Source of the DNA: Planctomycetota bacterium | GTDB taxonomy: Bacteria; Planctomycetota; Phycisphaerae; Phycisphaerales; UBA1924 | DNA length: 43,726 nt | Direction of reading: 5' to 3' | NCBI GenBank assembly: GCA_022563015.1 | Contig: JADFOF010000003.1 | Coordinates: 1 to 43,726 of the forward strand | In this document: positions 1 through 9,421 of the stretch, piece by piece | Numbering within the stretch: position 1 is the stretch's first letter | How the letters are laid out: every line of letters starts with the position of its first letter | The notes under the pieces: model-generated | What the model was told of the DNA's origin: nothing | The model's input: the letters and a program-made list of their open reading frames with translations, nothing else | Databases searched by the model: none | Translations under genes and position numbers: made by a program

Positions 1-6
1 ATCCCG

Positions 7-44
7 CGGAACGGGTCTCGCGAACCGAGGCCCGTTCCGTTTTT
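7..44 (+). terminator. Rho-independent terminator for a gene upstream of the window
   Basis: Stem CGGAACGGGTCTC / GAGGCCCGTTCCG (7-19 with 27-39, one G-T wobble), 7-nt loop, followed by TTTTT (40-44) on the + strand. Confidence 0.85.
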
Positions 45-180
45 CATGCGCCGCTTCGGCACGGGTGTGAACGATCACCGGGGCCGGTTGGGCGAGCAAG
101 TTGCCCGCCGGGGGATCGCATACCGCCGACGCGCGGAGCGGCGTGGGAGGCGGCCGCGGAGCGTCCATGCGTTCGGTATG

Positions 181-1134
181 CTACCGGCAGCCGGTGGTGA
201 ACGCCTGCTGAAAACAAAGGAAATCGAAGATATCGCACCCCTCAGGGCCGGTCGAGGTGTCGCAATCGCAGGCGTAGGACAGGCCGCGCACGAAGGCGTC
301 GATGAAGCAGAGAAAGTCAAAAATGTCCAGGACGCCCGGTCCTGTGGAACTGTCGCAGTCCGCGTAGGGGAGGAAGCGGAAGTTCTCCGAGCCCAGGTCG
401 AGCTCGATGGTGGCGACGGAGGTGAGGCACGCGGCCTCGAAGCCGAACGACTTGTCGTTATTCCAGGTCCACGGCCCGCCGAGTGGCCCAACGACATCGC
501 CGCCGGCCCACGTGAGCGAGCTTCCGGCGGCGTCGAGGATGCGGTAGATGGCATCGGGGGTGTATGCCCGACCCGCCCCGCTGTGCGTGCCGAGTTCGAC
601 GCCGTTGTCGAGCTGCCCGGCGTACTCGTAGTCATTTGCGCCGCCGTCGGAGTAGCTGACAGCGTCGTGGACGGTCATGAACAGCGGCGAATCCAGCACG
701 CCGTTGTTGTCGAAGTCGAGATCGAACGAGCGTGCGAACCACGGCGTGCCGGCGGCGAGGACGAACGTCAGTGTGGAATTGATGAGATCGGGGTCGAAAT
801 CGTGGAGGACGAGCGTGGTCTCCGGGTCCGGTGGGGGGAGGATCGCGATCGACAGGTCGTCGCGGACGAGCAGCAGCCCGTTGGAGCCGATCGCGGCGCC
901 GCTGAGGTCGATCAGCTGCAGGACGACGCCGGGGTTTGGCCTGTTGCCGTCGATGACGATGATCCAGCACTCGGCCATGGAATAGCCGGGCTCGCCCATG
1001 ATCTCGATCGACTCGTACCCCTGGTCGGGGCCGGGCGGGTTGATGAACAGTTCAGAGAACTGAGGCTGCGCACACGCGACAGCGGGGATGAGGGGAACGA
1101 GCAGTGTGGCACAATTGGAGAGCAGGGGGTGCAT
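181..1134 (-). CDS. Exported protein, lamin-tail-like N-terminal region, two dockerin-like C-terminal repeats
   Basis: Signal peptide MHPLLSNCATLLVPLIPAVACAQ; C-term CDSSTGPGVLDIFDFLCFIDAF and CDTSTGPEGCDIFDFLCFQQAF repeats. Start set at internal Met of ORF 181..1170. Confidence 0.75.
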   Translation of the reverse strand: MHPLLSNCATLLVPLIPAVACAQPQFSELFINPPGPDQGYESIEIMGEPGYSMAECWIIVIDGNRPNPGVVLQLIDLSGAAIGSNGLLLVRDDLSIAILPPPDPETTLVLHDFDPDLINSTLTFVLAAGTPWFARSFDLDFDNNGVLDSPLFMTVHDAVSYSDGGANDYEYAGQLDNGVELGTHSGAGRAYTPDAIYRILDAAGSSLTWAGGDVVGPLGGPWTWNNDKSFGFEAACLTSVATIELDLGSENFRFLPYADCDSSTGPGVLDIFDFLCFIDAFVRGLSYACDCDTSTGPEGCDIFDFLCFQQAFTTGCR

Positions 1135-1278
1135 GATCGTCTCCGCGGGGGTGTGGGATGCGGGGCGCAAAGGTTGCCGAGCCGGCGTCTGCGGCCAGGC
1201 CAGGCTTGTTCGGCGGACCGACGCCGCAACTGGTGTGCCCGTACCATGCGGGTGGCGCGTGGGCGTCAGGAGTCACGA

Positions 1279-3678
1279 ATGAGCGCACAGGACGAACAGG
1301 GCGGTGGTCGGCCGATGGGGCCCGAGCAGTTGCGGTGGCGGTGCGACCCGGGTCGGCTCGGGTTCGAGACCACGGCGGAGGTGGAGCCGATCGCCGGCGT
1401 GGTCGGGCAGGACACGGCGATGGAGGCCTTGCGATTCGGGCTTGCGACAGCGGCGCCGGGCCAGAACGTCTTCGTGCGCGGGCTGACCGGGACGGGGCGG
1501 ATGACGCTGCTCAAGCGGCTGATGGAGGAGATCAAGCCCTCGTGCCCCGAGACGAAGGATCGATGCTATGTGCGGAACTTCAAGAATCCGGACCGGCCGG
1601 CGCTGCTGACGCTGCCGCGAGGGCGCGGGCGGGCATTGGCGCGCATGATGGACGAGGTGGCGGAGTTCGTGCAACGGGATCTGAAGCAGGCGTTGGAGAC
1701 GGACGCGCTGCGCGCAGGGCGGGCAGCCCTGGAGGAGGAGTCGCACGCGCAGATCGCGACGGCGACCAAGCCCTTCGAGGAGGAATTGGCCAAGGCGGGG
1801 CTCGGGCTGGTGCAGGTGAACGCGGGGTCGATGGTGCAGACGGCGATCCTGCCGATCGTGGACGGCAAGCCGATCCCGCCGGACGTCTACCAGCACCTGC
1901 GCGAGACGGGGCAGGTGACCGAGGAACAGCACGACGAGACCCAGAAGCGGATCCAGTCGTTCATGCGCGGTTTCGAGGAGATCTCGCGCGAGGTCGAGCG
2001 CCTGCGCAACGAGCACATGGAGCGGACGCGGGAGATGGTTCGAAACCAGGTGCGCTCGATCCTGGCGCGGCTGATGGGGCCGATCCGGGAGCATTTCCCC
2101 CAGGAGCGGGTGGGCCGATTTCTCGACGACATCGTGGAGGATCTGTGCAAGCACCGCATGGAGGCGCTGGAAAAGGACGTGGACTTCTCGCGGCTGTACC
2201 GGGTGAACCCGGTGGTGGACCACGAGGCGGGGACGGAGTGTCCGGTGGTGGTGGAGACCTCGCCGACCCTTCGCAACCTGCTCGGATCGATCGACCAGCG
2301 CGTGGGCGCGAGCGGGGCGGCGCACTCGGATCACATGATGATCCGGGCGGGCTCGCTGCTCCGGGCGGACGGCGGATATCTGCTGATCGAAGCGCGCGAT
2401 CTGCTCGCCGAGCCCGGGGCCTGGCGAATGCTCGTGCGCGCGTTGCGGTGCGGGCGCGCGGAAATCGTGCCGTCGGAGATGATGACGCCGTGGATGGCCT
2501 CGACGCTCAAGCCCGAGCCGATCGAGCTGAACGTGAAGGTGATTCTGCTCGGCGACTCGGGGTTGTATTACGCGCTGGACCAGCTGGATCCGGACTTCCC
2601 GGAGTTGTTCAAGGTGCTGGCGGACTTCGACAGCGTGATCGATCGGGATGACGCGGGGATCGCACACTACGCGGGCGTGCTGGCGCGGGTGACGAAGGAA
2701 GAGGGGCTGGCGGCGCTGGATCGATCGGCCGTCGCGGAGCTGGTCGAGCATGGGGCGCGGATCGCGGCGAAGAACGGAAAGCTGACGACGCGGTTCGGCC
2801 GGCTTCTGGACATCACGCGAGAGGCGGCCTTCGTCGCTTCAGAGAACGGCGAGGTGACAGTCACCGGCGCGGACGTTCGCGAGGCGGTTCGGCGGACGCG
2901 GCGGCGCGCCGACCTCCCGGCCCGAAAGTTCCGAGAGCTCATGCACATCGGGACGATCGATGTGACCATGTCGGGAACGGCGGTGGGGCAGATCAACGGG
3001 CTGGCGGTGATCCAGGCCGGGCCGTTGACCTACGGCTTTCCGCAACGCATCACCGCCACCATCGGCCCGGGCACAGCGGGCGTCGTGAACATCGAGCACG
3101 AGGCGGACCTGAGCGGCTCGATCCACACCAAGGGGTTCTATATCCTGTCCGGGCTGCTGCGGACGCTTCTGCAGACCGACCATCCGCTCGCGTTCGACGC
3201 ATCGATCGCGTTCGAGCAGAGCTACGGCGGGATCGACGGCGACTCGGCCTCGGGCGCGGAGATGTGCTGCCTGCTCAGCGCGCTCACGGGGATCGCGCTG
3301 CGGCAGGATATCGCGATGACCGGGGCGATCGACCAGACGGGCAAGCTGATGGCCGTGGGAGCCGTCACCGAGAAGATCGAGGGATTCTTCGACGTGTGCA
3401 GCGACTTCGGGCTCACGGGCACGCAGGGGGTGATCATCCCGGAATCAACAGCGGGGGACGTCATGGTTCGGCACGATGTGGTGGACGCGGTGCGGGCGGG
3501 CACGTTTTCGGTGTGCCCGGCATCGACGATTCACGAGGCGATCTCGATCATGACGGGGCGTGACGCCGGGCGGCGCGACGGCCAGGGCAAGTACCCGGCC
3601 GGGAGCGTCCTGTGCGAGGCGGTCGAGCAGGCGCGGCGGTACTGGGAGGCGTCCAAGAGCGCGATGGGGCACCGTTGA
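1279..3678 (+). CDS. Lon-family ATP-dependent protease, AAA_32 type (LonB/YcbZ-like)
   Basis: Walker-A-like GLTGTGRMT, long coiled-coil insert, Lon catalytic Ser (GDSASGAEMCCLLSALTG) and Lys (GAVTEKIEGFFDVC). ATG at 1279; the ORF upstream of it is antisense to another gene. Confidence 0.88.
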   Translation: MSAQDEQGGGRPMGPEQLRWRCDPGRLGFETTAEVEPIAGVVGQDTAMEALRFGLATAAPGQNVFVRGLTGTGRMTLLKRLMEEIKPSCPETKDRCYVRNFKNPDRPALLTLPRGRGRALARMMDEVAEFVQRDLKQALETDALRAGRAALEEESHAQIATATKPFEEELAKAGLGLVQVNAGSMVQTAILPIVDGKPIPPDVYQHLRETGQVTEEQHDETQKRIQSFMRGFEEISREVERLRNEHMERTREMVRNQVRSILARLMGPIREHFPQERVGRFLDDIVEDLCKHRMEALEKDVDFSRLYRVNPVVDHEAGTECPVVVETSPTLRNLLGSIDQRVGASGAAHSDHMMIRAGSLLRADGGYLLIEARDLLAEPGAWRMLVRALRCGRAEIVPSEMMTPWMASTLKPEPIELNVKVILLGDSGLYYALDQLDPDFPELFKVLADFDSVIDRDDAGIAHYAGVLARVTKEEGLAALDRSAVAELVEHGARIAAKNGKLTTRFGRLLDITREAAFVASENGEVTVTGADVREAVRRTRRRADLPARKFRELMHIGTIDVTMSGTAVGQINGLAVIQAGPLTYGFPQRITATIGPGTAGVVNIEHEADLSGSIHTKGFYILSGLLRTLLQTDHPLAFDASIAFEQSYGGIDGDSASGAEMCCLLSALTGIALRQDIAMTGAIDQTGKLMAVGAVTEKIEGFFDVCSDFGLTGTQGVIIPESTAGDVMVRHDVVDAVRAGTFSVCPASTIHEAISIMTGRDAGRRDGQGKYPAGSVLCEAVEQARRYWEASKSAMGHR

Positions 3679-3715
3679 TCGACGGCGAGGCTCGTCGAAG
3701 TCTGAGCGACCGAGT

Positions 3716-5065
3716 CTATTGACGCGCGGGCGCGAGTAACTGCTCGGGATCCTGGAGGAGCCGGATGATCTGGGCGAGGGCGCTGGCGGCGATGGCGCCG
3801 TCGACCACGCGGTGATCGCACGCGAGGCTGAGGGGCAGGAGCGTGCCGACCCTGAACCAGCCGTTGTTGAAGACCATCCCGTCGCGTGCACGGCCGATGG
3901 CGATGATGGCGACCTCGGGATAATTGATGATGGGCGTGGCGTATCGACCGGCGTGCGACCCGACGTTGCTGATGGTGAACGTGGAGCCGACGAGCTGGTC
4001 GCGGGGGATGGAGCGGTTGCGGGCGGCGGCGGAGATTCGGGCGACCTCGCGGCCGATCTGGAGCACGCCAAGGGCATCGCAGTCCCGGATGACGGGGACC
4101 ATAAGGCCGGCGTCGGTGTCCACGGCGATGCCCATGTGCACGGCGCGGTGCTGGACGATCTCTTCGTTGGCATCGTCGACGACGGCGTTCATGGCGCGGA
4201 AGCGGTCGTCGGTGAGCACGCGGCTGATGGCGCTGGCGACGAACGGGAGAAAGCTGACCTTCTCGCCGCTGGCCGACCCGAGGTTCTTGCGCAGCGCATC
4301 GAGCGCGGTCGCGTCGGCCTCGTCCATGACGTAGAAATGCGCGGCGTTGTCGAGGCTCTGGCGCAGGCGGGCCGCGATCTTCCGACGGACGCCGCGGAAG
4401 GGGATGCGCACGACGGCTTCACCCGGGGGGATCTTTACCGGCGGCGGGGTCGGGATGGCGTGCGCGGGCGGGGCGATGACCCCGGCGGGTTCGGCGCGTG
4501 CGGCCGGGCGGGGCGGGGCGGCTTGGCCGGTGACGGCGGCGCGGACGTCTTTCTCCGTCACCCGGCCGCCGATCCCGGTCCCCGTGAGCGAGTTTATCTC
4601 GATGCCGAGATCGCGTGCGAGGCGTCGGACGGCTGGTGTCGCGAGCGTCTTTCCTGGGGCGGCAGAGACACCGGCAGCCGCGCCCGGGACTGCGCCCACG
4701 ACGGTGCCGGCGTCTTCATGTGCATTCGCGCCGGCGGCCGATTTCTTTGAGAGCGCTCTTTTCGAGGCTCGCTTGGATTTCGGGCGCTCGTCGGTCCGGC
4801 TGTTGTCATCGGGTTCATAGGTGACGAGCGTGCTGCCGACGATGAGGATCTCGCCCGGCTCGCCGTGGAGCGACTTGATGACGCCGGTGCGCGGGCTGGG
4901 CACCTCGACCAGGGCCTTGTCGGTCTCCATCTCCGCGAGGGTCTCGTGCTCATCGACGTGGTCGCCGACCTTGACGCGCCATTCCTTGAGTTCGGCCTCG
5001 TGCACGCCCTCACCGAGGTCGGGCAGGATGAATTCGTTCGGGTTTGATGAGGTCGCGTGGGCCAT
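3716..5065 (-). CDS. Dihydrolipoamide acyltransferase (E2) of a 2-oxoacid dehydrogenase complex
   Basis: Lipoyl domain (ILPDLGEGVHEAELKEW...ETDKALVEVPSP), E3-binding domain (ATPAVRRLARDLGI...GRVTEKDV), catalytic domain ending with ACDHRVVDGA. Confidence 0.93.
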   Translation of the reverse strand: MAHATSSNPNEFILPDLGEGVHEAELKEWRVKVGDHVDEHETLAEMETDKALVEVPSPRTGVIKSLHGEPGEILIVGSTLVTYEPDDNSRTDERPKSKRASKRALSKKSAAGANAHEDAGTVVGAVPGAAAGVSAAPGKTLATPAVRRLARDLGIEINSLTGTGIGGRVTEKDVRAAVTGQAAPPRPAARAEPAGVIAPPAHAIPTPPPVKIPPGEAVVRIPFRGVRRKIAARLRQSLDNAAHFYVMDEADATALDALRKNLGSASGEKVSFLPFVASAISRVLTDDRFRAMNAVVDDANEEIVQHRAVHMGIAVDTDAGLMVPVIRDCDALGVLQIGREVARISAAARNRSIPRDQLVGSTFTISNVGSHAGRYATPIINYPEVAIIAIGRARDGMVFNNGWFRVGTLLPLSLACDHRVVDGAIAASALAQIIRLLQDPEQLLAPARQ

Positions 5066-5193
5066 GGGTTGCACGCGGCTTTGGCGCCGCCGATTCGGGC
5101 GGTGGGGCTCGGTCGAGCAATGTGTTCGCCTGTCTGCCGCAGATCTCCTTTGCTGGTTCCTGAAATCGCCGCGGGGCTGGCGGCGGGCGCGAA

Positions 5194-6168
5194 TCAATAG
5201 GCCATGCACTCCTCGATCGCGGACTTGATGCGCGGCGCCTCGGGGAGGTAGTCGAGTTCGAGCTTGTAGTACGGCATCACGGTGTCAAAGCCCGCGACGC
5301 GCTGGACCGGGGCCTCGAGGTACAAGAAGCAGTGCTCCTGGATCTGCGACGAGATCTCGGCGCCGAAACCGGCCGTCAACGGTGCCTCGTGCACGACCAC
5401 GCATCGCCCGGTCTTGCGCACGGACTCGATGATGGCTTCGGCGTCGAACGGGTAGATGGAGCGCAGGTCGATGAGTTCGACGGAGATGTCCTCGGGCAGC
5501 TCGTCAAGCGCTTCGAGGCACTGGAACAGGGAGGCCCCCCATGTCACAACAGTCAGGTCCGTGCCCTCGCTGACGACCTTGGCCTTGCCGATCTCGATGG
5601 TGTACTCGTCCTCGGGGACCTCCTCGCGGAAGGAGCGATAGACGCGCTTGGGCTCGAAGAACACGACGGGATCGGGATCGCGGATGGCGGAGATGAGCAG
5701 GCCCTTGGCGTCGTAGGGCGTTGCGGGCATGACCACCTTGAGCCCGGGATGGTGGGCATAGATCGCCTCGGGCGAGTCGGAGTGAAGCTCGGGCGCGTGG
5801 ATGCCGCCGCCGACCGGCACACGGACGGTGAGCGGAACAGTGAGAGCGCCCCGCGTGCGCGTCCGGAAGCGTGCGGCGTGATTGACGAGCTGGTCGTACG
5901 CCGGCCCGAGGAAGCCCTCGAACTGGATCTCGGGGATCGGTTTCATGCCGGCCATGGCGAGCCCGACGGAGAAGCCCATGATGCCGGACTCGGCCAGCGG
6001 CGTGTCGATCACGCGGTCGTTGCCGAAGCGCTTCTGGAGTCCATCGGTGACGCGGAACACGCCGCCGTTGATCCCGATGTCTTCGCCGAGCAGGACGATG
6101 CTGTCGTCCGCTTCCATCTCCTGTGCGAGCGCGAGGTTGATTGACTGTACGAGTGTCAGGTTGGCCAT
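5194..6168 (-). CDS. 2-oxoacid (pyruvate or branched-chain) dehydrogenase E1 beta subunit
   Basis: LGEDIGINGGVFRVTDGLQKRFG, DTPLAESGIMGF, VVHEAPLTAGFGAEI; strong resemblance to Bacillus PdhB as remembered. Confidence 0.93.
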   Translation of the reverse strand: MANLTLVQSINLALAQEMEADDSIVLLGEDIGINGGVFRVTDGLQKRFGNDRVIDTPLAESGIMGFSVGLAMAGMKPIPEIQFEGFLGPAYDQLVNHAARFRTRTRGALTVPLTVRVPVGGGIHAPELHSDSPEAIYAHHPGLKVVMPATPYDAKGLLISAIRDPDPVVFFEPKRVYRSFREEVPEDEYTIEIGKAKVVSEGTDLTVVTWGASLFQCLEALDELPEDISVELIDLRSIYPFDAEAIIESVRKTGRCVVVHEAPLTAGFGAEISSQIQEHCFLYLEAPVQRVAGFDTVMPYYKLELDYLPEAPRIKSAIEECMAY

Positions 6169-6187
6169 GGTGGTTGTCCGTTGCGGC

Positions 6188-7312
6188 TCAGGCGTTCTGT
6201 CGTTGTGTTCGCAGTCCGATCTGAGCCGGATTCTGGCCGATCGAGGCGGTCCGGAGCGTATCGCGTTGCGTGATGATGCCGTCGGGCAGATTCGCGAAGG
6301 TGTAATTGAAGAGGTCTTCGGTCGCGGGGCTCTCGATCCCCTCGGCGGTCTTGACGACCTCGCGGACGATGACCTTGGCCTTCTCGTCGAGCTCGGTCTG
6401 CATCTGGTCGTCCCAGAGATCGTTGGTTTCGAGGTATTTCCGCAGTCGAATCAGCGGATCCTTGGCGAGCCAGGCGTCGAGTTCCGCCTGATCGCGGTAG
6501 CGCCGCGCATCGTCGGCGGTGGTGTGGTCGCCGAGGCGGTAGGTGACGGCCTCGATGAGGCTTGGCCCGCCGCCGTCGCGGGCGCGGTCGACAGCCTCTT
6601 TCACCACCTTGTAGACGCCGAAGAGATCGTTGCCGTCCACCTGTGTGCCGGGCATGCCGTAGGCGATGGCTTTTTGCGCGAAGGTCTCCGACGCGGTCTG
6701 GGATTCGCGTGGGACCGAGATGGCCCACTGATTGTTCTGGCAGAGGAAGACGATGGGCGCCTGGAAAACGCTGGCGAAGTTCATGGCCTCGTGGAAGTCG
6801 CCCTCGCTGGTGGCGCCGTCGCCGAAGAACGTCGCCACAACGCGTCCCTCGTTTCTCAGCTTGCTCGCGTAGGCGATGCCCGCGGCGTGGAGCATGTGTG
6901 TTCCGATGGGGATGCACAGGGGGGTGATGTTGACGCCCGGTGGGATCTCGTTGCCGCGCTCGTCGCCCATCCAGTGCAGCAGGATGTAGTGCATGGGGAG
7001 CCCGTGCATGAACAGTGCGGCGTTCTCGCGATAGCACGGCACGAGCCAGTCGGTGCCCTTTATGAGCGCATGGGCGGTGCCGATGGCGGCGGCCTCTTGC
7101 CCCTTGTTCTGCGGGAATGTGCCCATGCGTCCGGAGCGCTGCAGCTTGAACGCGATCTCATCGAGTTCGCGGCAGGTGACCATGTGCTCGTAGAGCGCGA
7201 CGACCTGCTCGTCGGAGATGAGATCCTTGCCAAGTTTTTCGTCAAAGCCGCCGTCCTCGTCCAGGATCTGGACGAACTCGACTTTGGCTTCGTAGACGGT
7301 CCTGCGTGGCAT
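6188..7312 (-). CDS. 2-oxoacid (pyruvate or branched-chain) dehydrogenase E1 alpha subunit
   Basis: ThDP motif GDGATSEGDFHEAMNFASVFQAPIVFLCQNNQWAIS; GHT-like RLGDHTTADDARRYR. Confidence 0.93.
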   Translation of the reverse strand: MPRRTVYEAKVEFVQILDEDGGFDEKLGKDLISDEQVVALYEHMVTCRELDEIAFKLQRSGRMGTFPQNKGQEAAAIGTAHALIKGTDWLVPCYRENAALFMHGLPMHYILLHWMGDERGNEIPPGVNITPLCIPIGTHMLHAAGIAYASKLRNEGRVVATFFGDGATSEGDFHEAMNFASVFQAPIVFLCQNNQWAISVPRESQTASETFAQKAIAYGMPGTQVDGNDLFGVYKVVKEAVDRARDGGGPSLIEAVTYRLGDHTTADDARRYRDQAELDAWLAKDPLIRLRKYLETNDLWDDQMQTELDEKAKVIVREVVKTAEGIESPATEDLFNYTFANLPDGIITQRDTLRTASIGQNPAQIGLRTQRQNA

Positions 7313-7383
7313 GTCCGCGTACTCCTTCGCGGTTGGGTCCGGGTGTCGGCGTCTGCTTCGGGCGGTGTCAGTGTACGCGTTTG

Positions 7384-9363
7384 TCAGGCGCTCGGTGCCG
7401 ACTGATGCGAGGCCGACGCCGTGTCACCGGGGAACTGCTTGACGCCGCTGTTTATGGGCGTCCGGCCCTTGCCCATCGCGACCGGGGAGCGTTCCGGGAC
7501 GATGAAGTCCCGGTCGGGCTGGCCGTCGATGAAGGCGATGACCGAGGCGGCGGTGCTCCGCATGGAGGCGTCTGAGTTCTCGTAGATCCCGCGGATGTTG
7601 CGGTGGACCTCTTCCTCAGCGAGATTGAAGAAGTGCATGGCAGCGGCGCGGTCGCGCTCGAACTCCACGCCGTCAACCCCTCGACGGATGTCACGGTCCA
7701 GCTTGGCCAGCGTGCAGGCGTAGCCGTGAATCCAGATCGCGTTGTCGGCGAGGCGCGCCTGCACGACCTGATATTCGAGGATCTTCTCTTTGTAGAGCCT
7801 CGAGGCCTGCTTGAAGTGGTGGCTGTGCTCGCGAACCAGCGTGCAGAGTTGCTTGGCCTGCGGGGCCAGGGACGGATGAACCCGATTCAGCCGCGGCGCC
7901 TTGCGGCGCACGCCCAGGTACAGCTCGATCACGAGCGGGAACGCGGCCCGGACGATTCGAGGCCGAAGCATGTTCCGGGAGATCCTGGCCAGGTTCCCGA
8001 TCACGCCCTGGTCGGCGTCCCAGGCGACGGCGTTCTGGATACCGAGCATCTGCTCGGCCAGTTGTTTGGCGCCGTAGGCGAAGATAAACGACTGCATGAC
8101 CTCGTTGGCGCCCTCGACGATGAGGTTGATGCGGCTGTCGCGGAAGATGCGTTCCAGCTCATTCTCGGTCATGTACCCCTCGCCGCCCATGATCTGCATC
8201 GCATCGTTGACGACGCGCCAGCCCAGCTCGGAGCAGAAGACCTTGCAGATGGCCGTCTCGACCATGATGTCCTCGTCGTTGCGGTCGAGGAATCCGGTGG
8301 TGGCGTACAGGACGGCGTCGCAGGCGTAGCAGTACGCGGACATCCGGGCCAGCATCGCTCTGACAAGCTCGAAGTCCGACAGCGGCCTCTGGAACTGGTA
8401 TCGTGTGCGGGACCACTTGCCGGCCTGATCCATGGCGGCGCGGGCGCCGCCGAGCATGCCGGCCGAGAGCGTGCAGCGACCGAAGTTCAGGCAGACGAGG
8501 GCGACGTGGAGTCCGCGGCCCTCCTCGTGGAGCAGGTTTTCCTTCGGAATCCTGACATTTGTGAAGCGGATGCGGGCCTGCCACGTGCCGCGGATGCCGC
8601 ACTTGGAGCGGTTCTTCTGGTAGATGTCGATGCCTTCCATGTCCGGTGTGCAGACGACGGCGGTGACACGTTTCTTGCCGTCCTTCATGGTCTGCATTCC
8701 CATGACGGTGAACAGGCCGGCCAGGGCGCCCGACGTGGCCCACTTCTTCTCGCCGTTGAGAATGTAATACTCGCCGTCGTCGGAGAGTTCGCAGCGCGTC
8801 TCCGGGCTGCCGGCGTCGCACCCCACGTTGGGCTCGGACAGGCAGAAGGCGCTGAGCCAGTCGGAGGCAAGGTGCGGCAGCCAGCGTCTTTTCTGCTCCT
8901 CGGTTCCGAAGAGCATGATGGCCTTGCACCCGATGGACTGGTGCGCGGAGACCATGACGGCGGTGGAGCCGCAATACATGCCGATGCGTTCGAGAACGCG
9001 GTTGTAGCTGGTGATGCCCAGCCCGAGCCCGCCGAACTCCTTGCCGATGGTCATGCCCAGCACCCCGATCTCGAACAGTCGTCTGATGACCCAGCCCGGG
9101 ATCTCCTGCTCCTGGTCGATGAGCGCGGAGGGGTGCTCGTTGCGGAGGTATTCGTCCAGTTCGGCGATGAGCTGGTCGCACCGCGCGGTCTCTTCCGAAT
9201 CAACCTCGGGGTAGGGGAACACGAGATCCTCGCGGATGTTTCCCCAGAACAGATTCTTCACAAACCCCATGGACGACGGCTCGGGGCCGATGAGCGATTC
9301 GGCCTCTTCGATCAGTTTGCGGTCCTTCTCGGTGATGCCCTTCATGGTTTTGAGGTCGGCCAT
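7384..9363 (-). CDS. Acyl-CoA dehydrogenase with long C-terminal extension
   Basis: FCLSEPNVGCDAGSPETRC, GEKKWATSG, IMGGEGYMTENELERIFRDSRINLIVEGANEV (catalytic Glu region); 659 aa, beyond the roughly 400 aa core. Confidence 0.9.
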   Translation of the reverse strand: MADLKTMKGITEKDRKLIEEAESLIGPEPSSMGFVKNLFWGNIREDLVFPYPEVDSEETARCDQLIAELDEYLRNEHPSALIDQEQEIPGWVIRRLFEIGVLGMTIGKEFGGLGLGITSYNRVLERIGMYCGSTAVMVSAHQSIGCKAIMLFGTEEQKRRWLPHLASDWLSAFCLSEPNVGCDAGSPETRCELSDDGEYYILNGEKKWATSGALAGLFTVMGMQTMKDGKKRVTAVVCTPDMEGIDIYQKNRSKCGIRGTWQARIRFTNVRIPKENLLHEEGRGLHVALVCLNFGRCTLSAGMLGGARAAMDQAGKWSRTRYQFQRPLSDFELVRAMLARMSAYCYACDAVLYATTGFLDRNDEDIMVETAICKVFCSELGWRVVNDAMQIMGGEGYMTENELERIFRDSRINLIVEGANEVMQSFIFAYGAKQLAEQMLGIQNAVAWDADQGVIGNLARISRNMLRPRIVRAAFPLVIELYLGVRRKAPRLNRVHPSLAPQAKQLCTLVREHSHHFKQASRLYKEKILEYQVVQARLADNAIWIHGYACTLAKLDRDIRRGVDGVEFERDRAAAMHFFNLAEEEVHRNIRGIYENSDASMRSTAASVIAFIDGQPDRDFIVPERSPVAMGKGRTPINSGVKQFPGDTASASHQSAPSA

Positions 9364-9421
9364 AGTCTGCTCCGTGCTTCCTGTCGGCGTCGCGGTGGAA
9401 CGGGCGACGACCGAGGGTGTC

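Noticed and set aside
46-1278. N-terminal 411 aa extension of the Lon-like ORF
   Set aside because: Antisense to the dockerin-repeat protein; no domain; the Lon-like sequence begins at the ATG at 1279.
1273-2751. 492-aa antisense ORF opposite the Lon-like gene
   Set aside because: Shadow ORF, His/Arg/Gln-rich, no motif.
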